Source: Apricaphanius iberus (lineage: Eukaryota; Chordata; Actinopteri; Cyprinodontiformes; Aphaniidae). From it: 64,000 nucleotides of DNA. The translations under genes and the position numbers were made by a program. The stretch covers positions 1,178,001 to 1,242,000 of the forward strand of contig JAPXFQ010002671.1 of NCBI GenBank assembly GCA_028564705.1, given 5' to 3'. Shown here piece by piece: positions 1 through 12,540 of this stretch. The notes beneath the pieces were generated by a model. It made no database searches. It saw only the letters and a program-made list of their open reading frames with translations, and was not told the origin of the DNA. Numbering within the stretch: position 1 is the first letter of the stretch; each line of letters begins with the position of its first letter.

Positions 1-3000
1 GGGAATCATGTTGCATTAAGCATCCTCAGCTGCTTCATTCATGAAATCGAATCCCATTCTCTTGTGACGACGGCAGCTACCTTCTCACATCTCTGCATAC
101 CTCCACGTTATCTGGGGCTTGTATGTGTGCAGCGAATTATGATGGATAGTTCAATTTAAGCTAATCACTTATGTTTCTGTTTACTGTGGCTAAAGCCTCT
201 CAGTTAATATGGAAGATCTTGCTTTCTTTTAGCTCACTACAATCAATAATTCTGTCACCTCATTCTTAGTCTTTGCTTTTTACTCGCTCAAAATCACATC
301 AAATCGTTTCCTTCTCTAACCGGATTCTAAAATGAAGGTGGAGAAGATGCTGAGGTGGTTTGGGAAGAAGTGTAGAAGATACCAAAGTAACCTTTCCTGT
401 CCTATTAAACTGATTAACTTCATGTTTTATTCATAAATACTGTATGCAAACTATGGTGCTTTGCTAAAGTAAATCATCAGTCATAATGTTTTGAGGCATT
501 GGAAGGACGCAACAGTAGACAGGAAGGAAGGAGGCTGGATCACAACAAACATGCAATTTAATGAAAGAATATAAAATCATGTATTTTGTACAAGTACATG
601 CCATTCACCATTTAAAGAAACTTACAGAAGATGGTGAAAGATGCAGAATAGTAACAGGTGAACAAGATCCCAGCAGTCAGGGAGGTATAAATGTTATCTG
701 TAATTAATGAATGACGATCAGGTGGATGTCCAGGGGAGGGCTGCAGCTGTGAGTGGAAGGAAGGCTAATCAAGTGAGGAGGGAACCTGGGCAATGGGACT
801 GGATGAATCCCAATGGTCACCAGCTACCCAGATCAACTAAATGCAAAAACTAAAACTGAACAGCACTGGAAAAATGATAACTGGAGAAAAAACACAACTA
901 AACAACTGTCAGAATTTCCAAGTCTTTTAATAACCTAAAAAAGTTAATGAAAGTTAATGTTAAGTCCAACACATCATGACAAAATTAAGTTTCTCAGGAC
1001 AATTAAATATACATAATTTCTTCACACAGTGTTTTCCCAAAATAGTTTAACATCCAAAGATTTGGGTTTTATAGCTAAAGATGATTGAGGAACAGGAACT
1101 CATCCTTTAATTTTTTTTATTTCCAGTAATTCACAATTCAGCTAATAGTGGGATAGCTATCCATAAATAACCAAAGAGTAACTCTTAAAGGGATGCATAG
1201 CACACTTTTGCTAGATTTCTGTCGCCTATTGTTTAGTTTTATGCTGCACTTTAAAAAAAAGAAGCTAAAACTATCATATTTGGATTTTTTAAAGAACAAT
1301 GAGGATTTACAAGAAAAAAATTTACTCCTATACACAAGAACATTTAAATAGCATAGTTTGGGCCAATTTTGGCATTCAGGAATATTAAAACCATTTTTAT
1401 TTAGCTTTAATTTGATGAATAAATCTTAACAGAGATCATGTTAATATTGGTATTATACTGTATTTGGTTTGATACAGGTTTAAAGCTTCATTAGAAATAT
1501 TCTTAAAGAAATACTCATCCTAAAAGTCAGGCTTTTCAAGTGAGTCAGAACTTTTGTTCTGTGTAGCATCTTCATTAATGTTTTCCCAGTGACAAATATG
1601 CCGATATTTACCCATTCTAACAAGTATCATGAGTATAAAATACAGATTTTTTTATGGGTACACAATTTTTTGAGAAATGTACTGAAAATGGACTTCGAGT
1701 TGAAATTGTTGAACAATTTTAGCGAGAATAAAACTTTGAAATACAGAAGCATATAAATCTAATTAAATATAGAAAAGTAAAACTTCACGGGCATCTGTGT
1801 TGTAGAAGCTCTGATAAACATCTGAATTCCTTATAGCCTTTTTGCCCACTGTAAAAGCTCTGTTGTCCTTGCTTTATTTATCGTGCAGTGTTTAGGCCAT
1901 GTTTATGGTTTTGGAAGTAACCACTGCACCATTCACATTTACCTATCTTTACCACATTCAACTCTGGTAAAGATCTGTACAAGCATGAAACAATATGTAT
2001 GTTTTGCTGCAGATGCATAATCTCATACTGAAAAGTAAATTAGATTTTGAATTTTAATAATTTGATATGGTGAATTAACACAACATTTTACTTCAACCTG
2101 ATTGTCATTCCCACAATTATTGACAACCCTGCTATTAATACCACCTTTAGCCACCAGGTTATAAAGTTGGTTGATCTAGTTTTGTAGTTCTTGATGCCAT
2201 GTACTGTATTCGTTTTCTTAAAGCGTTCTGAAAAGAAACAGGCCCACAGCATGAAGGATCCTCCACCAAACTAAAACCATACTTGGGTTAAAGGTGTTTC
2301 TTTACTCAAGATCATTTAGCAAAATCCATATGTTTGTTGATAATAAAGACGAGCTGTTTTCCCAGCAAGAGAAACTTGACTCCTTGTCTAGCCTTGTTTG
2401 TTGTACTTTTAATTAAGGGTCTGAATAATAGTCTAACTGTGGATATGATCAAATTTAGATGAGTAATCTTTTTCCTGCTGCCATAAATAATGAAGATTAC
2501 CACATATCTGCTCTACGTGAATGACATGTTGACATGTCTTTTTATTTTGAAGAGTGACAAAAGAAATGGCTTCTGTGTCAAATCATAGTTAAAATTAGGG
2601 AAACAATGAGACATGGAACACACAGTATTAGTTCCTATAAACAGCTATACACTTTTAAAAAGGAAAGTTGCTGTTTTTTGGAAGACTGATTGGATGGGTG
2701 GTAAAGTTAGTTGGAATTAGTATTAAAAATTAAAGGCTAAATTTTTTTCGAATGTCAACTGTGAGATCACAGCAATAAAAGATTGATTTAATTTAAAGGT
2801 TTTTACGCAGCTTTACCAGGGTAGTAATAACATGGAAGGTGCTCTATATGATACTGAGTTGTGCTTTAAAAGCTGGCTGTCCCGGATTTTGTGACAAAGA
2901 TGGTTCAATAGTGGGGAAATGTTGCTTGTTCCTGCTGCAACATCTTTATGAGTTTTCAGAGTTGTTGGGTTTTTAGTTGTTAGTTGTTTTTACTGTCAAT

Positions 3001-4380
3001 TGGTAAGATGTTTTTTTAAATGCAGTCCTGGTGAAACAAACTATTCATCTTTGTTTTTTTTGTTGGGATTTATTTAAGAGGAAACTTGTACATGTAAAAG
3101 GGTGTCGTTAGAAGACTTCGTTTTGAAGGTTGTTTCTGCTGCAGCGCACACTTTTCCTTTCTTGTTCACACCGTTAAACCTCCCCCATCCTTCTCCTCGG
3201 AGACCGCAGACCTCCATCAGTGTCTTTCCCTGAGAGCTCGCCCCAGGCACGAGGGGGCAGAGTGTCGCCTCATGTCAGCCCAGAAATGTCACATCACCTC
3301 CAACATGAACACAAACCTGCCTCCTTGCTCCTCCGTCCTGCATGGTTTTCCATCAGCTGCCACAGAGGGAGAAATGTATGAGAGAGATGAGGGTATCTAT
3401 CAGAGTGTGTCTGTGTACGTGTGGATTTTGCGTGTTTTTTTTTTTGTGTGCGCACGTGATGAAGACTGTAAAGCCTCTGCACTTGCAGCTGAGGCTTGCT
3501 GGAGCTAGGGAAGCCTGCAGGCCTGTCTTACACTGCTGCAGGGCAAAGAGAGGAAGGTGATTATCTCATAGCTGCCAGCCATCCAGCTCAAATAAAGAAA
3601 AAAGTAACTTCAACTAACAAGATGTGGAGGCTGTAAAAGTAAACATGAACTTGGATGGCTTTGTGATATTACTTAAACTTGTACTGCAGAAAAAGTCGGG
3701 GAAAATCATTTTGATTTTTTCTTCTTCTGCCAGAGCACTTGTTATGGCATCAATAATTGCTTTTTGCAAGCTTGTAGAAGAGTTTTTCATTTTCTTAAGA
3801 TACAGCACTGGATCACCCTATTAGTTTTGCAGACTTCTTATGCCTGAATTATTAACAGGTCTGATTTAAAGTTCCAAAATCCAGAAGAAATCTTTGAAGG
3901 ACATTCAGAAAGACTTAAAAAAAAACAACTGATCAAGACAGCCTCTAAAGCTGACAAGAAGGTCTGCTTGAAAGAAATATGCCAAGAAACAAGCAATAAC
4001 TCAACACTTTTGTGCAGCAGAGGCAACAGTAAGAACATTTGCTGCATGCTTTAAAAAGAGATGCAGTACAAACTGTGCAAGCATCGCAGAGGGAAAAAAT
4101 GGATCAAACTGATGTTTGGGTTACTTTTTTATATATATTCAAGAGGTTTAATTTTCTCTCTTGTTATTACTTTTTGCAGCCATATTGGTTCTCCCGAATT
4201 TAGAAACCATCTTTTTTTTTAGAAGAGCGGTTATTTTTGGCAGATGATGGGCACACACACCTGGGTGGATACGTGTGCCCAGATGGAAGAGTGCACATTG
4301 ACAGCTGGCCTCACATCCCCACAGGACTGTGGCTTCAACAGAGGGGAGCTACGAGGAGGATGTCTTCCTTTGTTGCATCT

Positions 4381-4405
4381 AGATGGATGGATGGATGGAT
4401 GATGG
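4381..4405. repeat. (GGAT)n microsatellite
   Basis: About six tandem copies of a GATG/GGAT tetranucleotide lie here. Such runs often mark the 3' tail of a fish LINE, but no LINE body is recognisable upstream. Confidence 0.8.
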
Positions 4406-5419
4406 TCATTTTTATTGCTATACAATTGGCCTATCTTTTCATTATTTTTTTCTTTTATTTGCTCTCAATAATAGTCATACTTAGTTTCGACATTAAAATT
4501 CCTTTGTCAATTTCCAGATATTCCTGTTCATCACAGCATTATTAAAATTACACTGCATATCTTTCTATCCATCCATGTCTGCCTTTGTGTGGCTCTCTGT
4601 GAGCCTTGAGCCTCGTTCAATGTGCCAACACCTCATTAGTACAATATGCAAATGCACTGGAGCGGGGCCAGAGGGTCAGACCACAAACTGGAGGCTGAAT
4701 AATAGCACAATGGCGCATCTTTCTTTCGTCGTGCGTGTGTGTTTACCACAGAGCGTTTTTTGATTACTCAGATTTCTACCCGGCTAATGTCCGTTTACCT
4801 CTCTGGAGTCTTTAGAGCACATTACCAGTTCAGAATAAATGAAATGAGTGACAGACAAATGATGAAATTCCCGTGAAAAATCAATGGTTTTAGGGAGAAG
4901 ATTAAAGGGAACACAGCGTCACATGGAGACGTTCCCGCTTAGACCAAGAGTTTGACCTTTCAGCAGCTCCAGTGAAAAATAAATCTTTAGGGGCCTGAAC
5001 TCAACAATGATCATCTCTAATAACAGCTGTTAAGTCTTCATTTTAGTGGCTTTCAGCTTTACTTTATGACCCAGTTGTATCACACCAAGCTTTTATATAT
5101 ATAAAAGTGGATTTCATTCATTAAAATTAAAAACACAGTGGAACATTTCTGAAGCTAACTTAACTACACCTGACATAACAGATTGCCTCAGTTTTCAATC
5201 TCTGCATAATGAATGACTCAGAGTGCGGGAAGCTCCTTTTCCTGCTGGAATCAGTTTTTCATACAAATTTTGTTTTCATGCTGCAATAAGATAATAACGG
5301 CAATTTCACAACTGAACTGTTTGGACAGATTTATCATACATCATCCATCTGATACTGGTATATTCACCTTATGGACTGAGTACTTGTTTTAGAATATTTT
5401 TTAACTTTTTATGGCCTTT

Positions 5420-5883
5420 ATATGACTTGCAAAAGTATTCACCCTTTTCAAATGACAAATTCATTAGCAGAGGCCTGCAAGCGTTCTATAATTTTATTCA
5501 TATGTCTATTCCAGTTTTGCACATGTATTGAAAGAACTTTGTCCATGTTTCTGTTTAAAATAGAGAAGTCTATGAATATCAATTTTCTCGTGTTGCCTCA
5601 GACTGTCATTAACTTAAGTTTGGACTTTGACGAGGACAGTCTAAATTAATGTGGTGACCTGCTGGTGTTTATCCCCCACCCTTTTTAGCAGTCTCAAACA
5701 GGGTTTCTCTCGGGATTACCCTGTATTTAACTACATTGATATACCCAAAAACTCTGACCAGCTCCCTTTCCCTCCTCAAGAAAAGCATCCCCACAGCATG
5801 ATGTGGATGGTTCATAGTTTATCGTTGCAATATGACAAAAATGTGAAAAGTTTAAGGAATATGAATACTTCCACTGTATACTG
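5420..5883 (-). mobile_element. Internally deleted Tc1/mariner element, reversed
   Basis: The two ends are inverted relatives sharing AAGTATTCA: the left end reads TATGACTTGCAAAAGTATTC and the right end finishes with GAATACTTCCACTGTA. Both ends sit next to TA, the Tc1/mariner target. Inside, on the minus strand, is a short remnant of the transposase region that normally encodes a GSIMLWGCF-like motif; on the plus strand it appears as CCCCACAGCATGATGTGGAT. The element is about 0.46 kb against 1.2-1.6 kb for an intact fish Tc1, so it is internally deleted and has no usable ORF. It ends about 260 bp before the sobp exon. Confidence 0.75.
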
Positions 5884-6145
5884 AAAAAACTAAATACTTT
5901 TCTGAACCAACCTTTGTACTTCAGATAAATTAGTGTGACAGTTTTTTTTTCCATTTATCTAAACATCTGCTCATGCATGGTTGCACATTTTATTATTCCT
6001 GTCAAACAACTTCACAATCACTATTTAAGTTTCTTTTATGTCACTCTTGCTTTGCATTTTTCAGATTTTGTTTTGTTGCCTCTGTTCACCTGTTTTATTT
6101 GTCCATCCTTAAAAAGAAGCCATTATTTCTCCTCCCCCTCCTCAG

Positions 6146-6241
6146 ACGAGAGACGGCGGCGGCCTTGGAGGGAAATTACCCCGGCACGTCTTAACTCAGG
6201 ACGCTCCCCGGCTTGTCTTCAAGGCAAACAGCGATGTTCTT
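6146..6241 (+). CDS. sobp: sobp coding exon (96 bp, between the two FCS fingers)
   Basis: This exon was found by splice sites and homology, because it is too short to stand out as an ORF. A pyrimidine-rich tract and CAG end at 6145, and the donor GTAAGA starts at 6242. The 96 bp are exactly 32 codons, phase 0 at both ends. The frame begins TRDGGGLGGKLPRHV and ends APRLVFKANSDVL. It matches without gaps the SOBP segment that links the first FCS finger to the second, where mammals have ARDEDG at the start and TPRLAFKNNCELL at the end. It splices in frame to the exon at 14455, whose first residues VCDWC continue the protein as in mammals. The exon sits between two Tc1 copies. SOBP is a nuclear SIX1-binding co-factor. 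Confidence 0.85.
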
Positions 6242-6384
6242 GTAAGAATCATGACCATTCAACACCAGACACAGTTTCAGCCCAAAGGCTTAGAGCTTGC
6301 ATACATTTAATTTTGATGTTTTCGTTTTGTTTGTGCTTTGTCATTTTCATCACTCATTATATTCTGTTGCAAAAGGACACAAAC

Positions 6385-7440
6385 ACAGCATTCATACCCC
6401 TTGCTATTTTCTACATGTGTTATTTCACAAACAGCAATATACCCATATGTATTTTACAGAGATTTTATTTGATGCACCAACACAAAGTCATGCATAGTTG
6501 AGAGTAGAAAGACAATCACATTTTTACAAATATTCTGATAAACTGTGGCGTGTATTTTAATTCAGTCCCCTTAATTGTTTTAGACCCCCTACCTAGTCCA
6601 GTGCATCTAATTACCTTCAGAAGTCATATAATTGGGAAATAGAGTCCACCTGTGTGTTATTTAATCTAAGAATACATTCCAGACCAGAAATTTACAGAAA
6701 AAGACACATATGCCATTTTTAGCTCACTGTCTGTAGTTAAATCAGACCCAACGTCTCTTGCTTTAGGTCAGTTACTATCAGAATGAGAATTAGTCTGAGA
6801 TTTATTTAATATTGTCCACGTAAACTTCTGTTTCAAGCATAAACACAGAAGGGAAGGTCTCAGAGTAGAATCAAAGAATGCAACAGAGAAATTATGGAGG
6901 GAGTTGTGCAGTGTGTTTTAAAGCAGGGTTATATTAAACAATATCTTAGGCTTTCAACATCTCACAGTGCAATCACTGTTCATTCCATCTTCAGAAAAGG
7001 GCATACCTGCAAACATGACAAGACATTGGTGTCTATCTGAACATATTGGCTCGGAAAGGTGATTATTATTCAGAGATTCAACCTAGAGATGTATGGTAAC
7101 CCAGGAGGAGTTGCAGACATCAACAGCTCAGGTGTAAGAATGTAACAATATCTGTGAACATTTATGTAGGCAGTTTGTCACAAGCCATGTGAAGGATACA
7201 GCAAACGTGTGGAAGAAAATGCTCTGTTAAGACAAGACCGAATTACATTTTAGGTCTATATGAAAAATATATGTCTTGGAAAACTCCCACCACACATCAC
7301 CCTGAACACACCACGCCTGAGGATAAACATGGAGGTGGGGGCAGCACAACTCTGTTGGGATGTTTTTCCAGGTTTCTCTCCTGGATCTGCTAGTTGACAA
7401 TGGATGGAAGACTTTTGAGATTATTATTCTTTATAGCAGT
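6385..7440 (+). mobile_element. Decayed Tc1/mariner element
   Basis: The left part carries the fish Tc1 terminal motif ATTCATACCCCTTG followed by GAGATTTTATTTGATGCACC. The body follows the Tc1 transposase gene in order: an ACATCTCACAGTGCAATCAC segment near 6960, GGAGGAGTTGCAGACATCAA near 7100, AAGCCATGTGAAGGATACAG near 7182 and the ATCACCCTGAACACACCACG / TTGGGATG segment at 7295-7365, which corresponds to the HPEHT and LWGCF regions. Homology is lost around 7440, so the right third and the right inverted repeat are missing. Frameshifts and stops are frequent, and no functional transposase can be read. Confidence 0.75.
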
Positions 7441-7924
7441 TTAACAACGACTCCGCTTTAGCGACCAAGTGAATGCTTTAACTGTTTATGAGGAGTTTCG
7501 TTTTTAACAACCTAGGCCAGTATTGCTTGCTACTCTAAAGCAGCCATACCTTTTATTTTTGAGGACATTCTAACTCTCTGTTAATGCAGAGAGAGTGTAA
7601 ATAAGTATGCACATGTTTACAAATTAATCTTTTTGAAAACTCAATTGAAACAAACTCTGTACACACAAAGTTTTTGAACCTGAAAGAATCTGCACATTAA
7701 CTTGTTTTATCATAAAAGACCTACACTGGAATTGTTTACATCATTATATGGATATTTAAGCACATCAGGAGTTTTCATTTAAGTATTTGTGGTCAAACCA
7801 AATAAAAAAACATAGATTAGTTTCACCATGCAAACAAAAAGCGACATGCCCACAGAAAGATATTGGCTGGACGGATATTCTATTCCTGTAACATTATTAA
7901 CTAGCTAAGTAAGAGACACTCAGA

Positions 7925-8065
7925 CATTCATCTATTATTGCCTATACCGCTTATCCTTGCAGGATCAGCGGGGGCTGGTGCCTATCTCCAGCATTCAGTG
8001 GACGAAAGGAAGAATAGCCAACACACTGGATAGGTCACTAATCTATTGCAGGGTAATGCGTGGGC
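7925..8065 (+). mobile_element. L2-like LINE 3' end fragment
   Basis: The order ACCGCTTATCCTTGCAGGAT, GCGGGGGCTGGTGCCTATCT, then AGTGGACGAAAGGAAGAATA and GGTCACTAATCTATTGCAGG follows the common fish LINE tail (CCGCTTATCC, GGCTGGAGCCTATCCCAGC, GGCGAAAGGC, GGTCGCCAGTCCATCGCAGG). It is a short, 5'-truncated copy without coding capacity. Family assignment to L2 rests on memory of these consensus blocks. Confidence 0.6.
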
Positions 8066-8336
8066 TGTCATGTCCCTTTTGTTGAGTTTGATTCACTTTT
8101 ACTTTGTTTTGGGATTGAGAAATTAGAAAATACTCTAAACTTACTCTAAATATTTGTCTCTAAACAATTTAGATTAGAACCTATTAGTTAGTCAACTTTG
8201 TTCAGACATCTAAGGAATTTGCGCCTGTTCAGGTGTACTGCCCCTTTGGATTTTTTCCCCCACCCCCAAAGTTTATCTCATTAAATTAAAAAACAGGGCT
8301 GTTACTTTGTTACTTTGTTACTTTTTGCAAAAAAAT

Positions 8337-8341
<5 letters not shown>

Positions 8342-8404
<63 letters not shown>
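8342..8404. repeat. (AT)n microsatellite
   Basis: About 63 bp of uninterrupted AT dinucleotides. Any ORF across it is a tyrosine-isoleucine artefact. Confidence 0.95.
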
Positions 8405-8406
<2 letters not shown>

Positions 8407-9109
8407 TGTTAATTCAAAAGAACAGACCTGTTTCATTTTTTCTTGGTAAAACTGGTCTTGTTCATTCAGAAAACAGAACTTTTTCTTTCAACTGAAGGCA
8501 ATATGCTTCTGTAAAATGTGAAGTTTGAATTTTATGATTGTAGCAACAATAAGATTGGAATAAAAGCAACAAAAAAAAACTAATAAAAACCTGAATTACA
8601 TTTTAATAACTTTTAGGAACCCTAGGTAGTTAAAGCCTGACAGAAAATGTGAATTTTAAGTTTAATTCTAAAAATGATTATCTGCGCAGAATTTTATGAG
8701 TGACGCAGCAGTGTTGCAGCAGTGTGCCTGACATTAAAAAGAAGGTGGAGGAAAGAGGAAGATTGCATTGCGCAACCAGAATGTGCTGCGAGGGAGCTAG
8801 GATTCACGGATAGATCTCACACCAGGCCCAGTCAGCACATAGATCGGACTGCTGTAGGAAATCTAAATCGGCTGATCAGCCAGTCATCATCACGGGCCAG
8901 GAAATCTGTAAAAATTCCTCCCATGTAGATGTTGCCAGGTACGTGATCTTCAACAAATTGGGCAGCATTTATGTGGGAGACTCACTGAGGTATTTATATT
9001 TCTACTCATCACATTTAATGTACCAATAAGAAAATTTGCTGTATAATCTGAAGACGTACATATAAAGATACAAGATATGATTCTTAAACATAACATATTT
9101 TCATTCAAA

Positions 9110-9420
9110 TTCGTATATTTATTTTCAGTCCAGAGACGGGATGGGGGCTGACTGTCGGTTGTGTTTTCTTGTGTGTGCGACGGTCTACAAGTCTAAAAAA
9201 TGTGGCTCAAATTCAGTTTTTTTGCGTCTTTTTGGCTGCGCTGCCAGTGTCCTCCGTGTCCAAAGTGTGCGTAAACAAGTCTCTAAGTGTGCTTAAAGTT
9301 GCGCACTTTTTCCGTCACATTTGTTTTTATAGAACACAAAGTTTGTGTAGAAAGTGACTTATGCGATTTTCAGACCCTGTTTTGTAAACAGGTTTTGTAA
9401 ATAGGCCCCAGGTCATTATA
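9110..9420. mobile_element. Possible end of a DNA transposon
   Basis: A GC-richer block with repeated GTGTGCG/AAGTGTGC motifs ends in TTTGTAAATAGGCCCCAGG, which resembles the outer end of non-autonomous DNA elements common in fish. I could not find a matching inverted end, so the element type and its other boundary are unknown. Confidence 0.3.
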
Positions 9421-10699
9421 ATCAACCCAACAATAAAGAATGTCTCAGTAAACCGATTAATAATCACAGCATAAAAGATATACATGTTGCAAACGGTCTT
9501 CCAGGGGTTCAATTCATGAAGTAAACCTACTATGAGTTTTGTTTACTGTAGATCAGTTATGTTTAAAGCGTTCCCAGGCTGCCCTTGGTCCCTTGATTTA
9601 TGTGAAGAAGTCAGAACTTTCAAATATTTTTTGTGGAGCACACTATGACTCTTGAAACTAAGTTCCCCTTCAATTAGATGATGATCATCTTCTATAATCG
9701 AAATCTCAGAAAGAATTTAAAAGATTGTTTCAGGTTTTTAGTGATTGATTCATATTTCAGCCATGCGGAGATCTCCCATAACCCCTGATGGAATGACTAC
9801 TTCCCAGTTGTTTTTAGCATGAACAAAATTTATAATGTAAGACTGTTGTGGTTCGTTATTGTGGTGACAGCCTATTGGTGTAAGGAGGTATTGTAGCATG
9901 TCCATAATCTGTGGTCTGAGCGCACTGGCAGGGCTTGGTCATGAAGAATTTGAATCTAGACTGACCAAGCTAGCCTCAAGAAGATGCTTTAAGAAAATGA
10001 TTGCAATGCTGTTGATGTGACTGCTGGAAGCATAATGTCTTTCAGCTACTGAAAGTACAACATTCTCTGCTCCAGTTACAATTTGTACCTGTCGCTGCTG
10101 CCAATAGCCTTTTGGAAATACCTTAGGGCTGTACCGCAACACCTTTTTGTTATTTGGGTGTGTTTTCTGAAAGGTCAAAGACAATATCAAGTCAAAATTT
10201 TTATTTCACACCCCTGAGCCACCAGCCCCTTAATAGGACCCTTAGACGTTACTGAGCAGAGAACCTCTCTCATCAGTGTTGCTCTGTTGGAAAATGCGGC
10301 GCCGTGTAATGAGTGGAAGCACCGCGAAAATGCGGCAGTCCGGTGAGTCAGACAACTAGAGTGTCCAATCGTTTGATTCGGACCAAGCCAGGCTATTTAC
10401 TGAGTTTTTTTTTTCAGAAATGCAGCAGAACCTCTTCATAGTAATTTTTTAATTTTTCTTCTTAATCTCCACAAAATACGTATTGCTATCCTGTGTTAAA
10501 ATGTTGTTAAGTTGCATGAAAAAAACCCCCAAAAACAAGCAAAAATAGATTTCGAGCTAATCTTGTTTTGGAAATTTAGTAGCCTATAACAGCTTTAATG
10601 CTGTAGAATGGAGGAAATCTAAAACACATTTATTTGTTAACCATCTATATTGACCTAGCTGTTCCCCTCCATGTGACGTATGGTTCTGGAATACAAACT

Positions 10700-10990
10700 T
10701 TATTATTATATTATACTAAAAGTTAGCATGTGAGCAGGATATGGCCAGCAGTAGTGGTGATTAAGTGTTGTATTGGCAACCTCAGGAAAGAAGTGTTTTG
10801 TGAATGAGGATGAAAACTGTGCATCTTGCTGCAAACCTTGAAGGACCTCACCTTCCTCCCAAAGTATAGTCTTCTGTCCCTTCATGTTGCCAGCTTCCCT
10901 GCTGATTCTCCAGTCCAGTCTGTTGTCCAGGTGAACTGTGAGGTATTTATATTCCTTAACCACCTACACTTCTTCTTCCGTGATGGAAAC
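10700..10990 (-). mobile_element. LINE reverse-transcriptase C-terminal fragment
   Basis: On the minus strand the translation contains VVKEYKYLTVHLDNRLDW, a very good match to the 'EYKYLGVHLDNKLDW' block that follows the reverse-transcriptase domain of fish non-LTR retrotransposons. The downstream residues (GQKTILWEEGEVLQGL) keep the spacing of the family's KGQSRLYFLRRLRSF block with frameshift damage. The copy is short and broken, with no intact RT or endonuclease domain. The exact clade (L2/CR1/Rex1 type) cannot be fixed by eye. Confidence 0.65.
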
Positions 10991-12239
10991 AGTCTTTGAC
11001 TTATCTCTTATAACTTATATTTATAACATTTATGGGAGTCCATGTTTTTAGCTTTGTTCTATGATCTGTTTTGTGTCTCTGCTTGGCTGTCCCTTGCTGC
11101 CAATCAGGTGATAAACATGCCGATTGTACATCAACATCCACTGTAAAGCTGCAACTAATAATGTAGACTTACAAACTTCAGAGAGTTTCCTTAGATTTAC
11201 TAATGGGAAAATCTTAGAGCAAATATTATTTCTGTTGGGATGGCGCCATCAGTCTGTTGCCACTTTGCTACAAAGGGAGCCTTTAGTCATTCATAAGTGG
11301 TCAGCCTGTGGTGGCAATATGGCGCAATTGTTTTTCACAAAAGATCAAGCTAAGACGGGATAAAGGGGTGTGTGGTTGGTGTCCACGCTTTCAGCATTCA
11401 GGGTCTCATAAACCGTGAGACAGGGGAGTCCATGGAAAAAACAGAAACTCCTAGATCTCTGTATCGCTCCAGTTTGCAGTTTCCAGTTAAGATGAAACAA
11501 TATAAACATGCAAAATTAACTCCACATATTGACATGCATTTTAATTATTGTTACATCATGACATCACTGTTCCACAAAAGCATAATCTTAATTCAAAAGC
11601 CCACCACTATCAAGCTTTGAGGGATGAATGCCGCAATATACTCCATGCAGCCATGGTGCATTCAAAGGACCCACCCACCGTGCCGGCAGTGCTACTCTGA
11701 TATGCCACCATGGTGTGTCTTTTGAAACAGGCTATGGTCATAAATGTGATGTAGGGATATTTAGCTGCATTCTGGCATGGTCTGAGAAAGATGCCTGTGA
11801 GAGTGAGGGGCTTTGAGCAGATTTAAGAAGTCTGGTAAAGGTACAGGAGAATGGAGTGCAAACCCTATTTGGTAAGTACTAAGAGTGTCACCTCACATTA
11901 AAATTAGGTTTTCGAAACTTGCTATGGTTCAGCCTCATTCTAACAGTTCATATAGATTGTCTTAAACCTCTGTGAAGGGGTTTTGAGAGACTGTATTTCT
12001 TCAAAAAGGTTTAATGTGTGAATTTAACCCTGATTATGGTCAAATTTGCCTTGCAGTCTCTTTTTGATTCACCTTAATCTAATCCTCTTGATTAAACATT
12101 CCTTTTCATCTCTTACCACTCTGGAAACCCCTTCTCATCATTTGTTGTCATTTTTAAACTCTTCTTCTTCAATTCCTAAAACTTTCTGGTAATTGTATGC
12201 AACTTGTTGCATCACAAATACTTCCTTCAACCCTTCCTG

Positions 12240-12540
12240 CTCCATAACCCTTGACAAGCCCCATCTGGCGCGTCCTGATTTCCTTCTCTCCCATTGCCAG
12301 ATCAGAAGGTGAGATGAGGGAGAATGCAGCGGCTGCTTGTTTTTCAGCCCAGATAACTGTAATGCAAATGGTTAAAGTACACCACCAACGCTGGTTCGTT
12401 TACCACGGTGGAAATAAATGGGCATAATTAGTCTGAACTGCAAACATCTGTGTGCAGGAGTGGGGAGCGAGACGAGGGCGAAGGAGAAAGCACAACTCCA
12501 TTAGCGTAATGCTCGGTGAAATTTTCTCTCACAGTGCAGA
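12240..12540. promoter_or_regulatory. Candidate conserved non-coding element in sobp intron
   Basis: This block is less AT-rich than its surroundings and lacks repeat signatures. It contains TGTAATGCAAATGG (POU octamer type) near 12359, CATAATTAGTCTG (homeodomain TAATTA type), and CATCTG E-box cores. These features are typical of developmental enhancers but are weak evidence individually. No conservation data were available. Confidence 0.25.

Larger units (their letters stand above)
1..6145 (+). other. sobp: sobp intron, incomplete at 5' end
   Basis: This non-coding stretch precedes the 96-bp sobp exon and is therefore read as intron. I looked for the exon carrying the first FCS zinc finger of SOBP (a CxWC motif followed by a CxxxC motif) and did not find it, so that exon should lie upstream of the window. 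The stretch is AT-rich and holds short ORFs without recognisable products, a short GGAT repeat near 4381 and a reversed Tc1 remnant at 5420-5883. Positions 4600-4720 form a more GC-balanced block with an octamer-like ATGCAAAT. I see nothing else specific here. Confidence 0.6.

Noticed and set aside
3272..3560. Overlapping ORFs in a GC-richer stretch of sobp intron
   Set aside because: Three frames are open at once, with no splice sites in phase and no resemblance to the missing SOBP FCS finger.
5935..6501. 188-codon ORF across the sobp exon
   Set aside because: It uses a different frame from SOBP in 6146-6241, crosses both splice sites and runs into the Tc1 left end; no homology.
8307..8495. 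ORF with a Tyr-Ile repeat
   Set aside because: It is a translation of the AT microsatellite.
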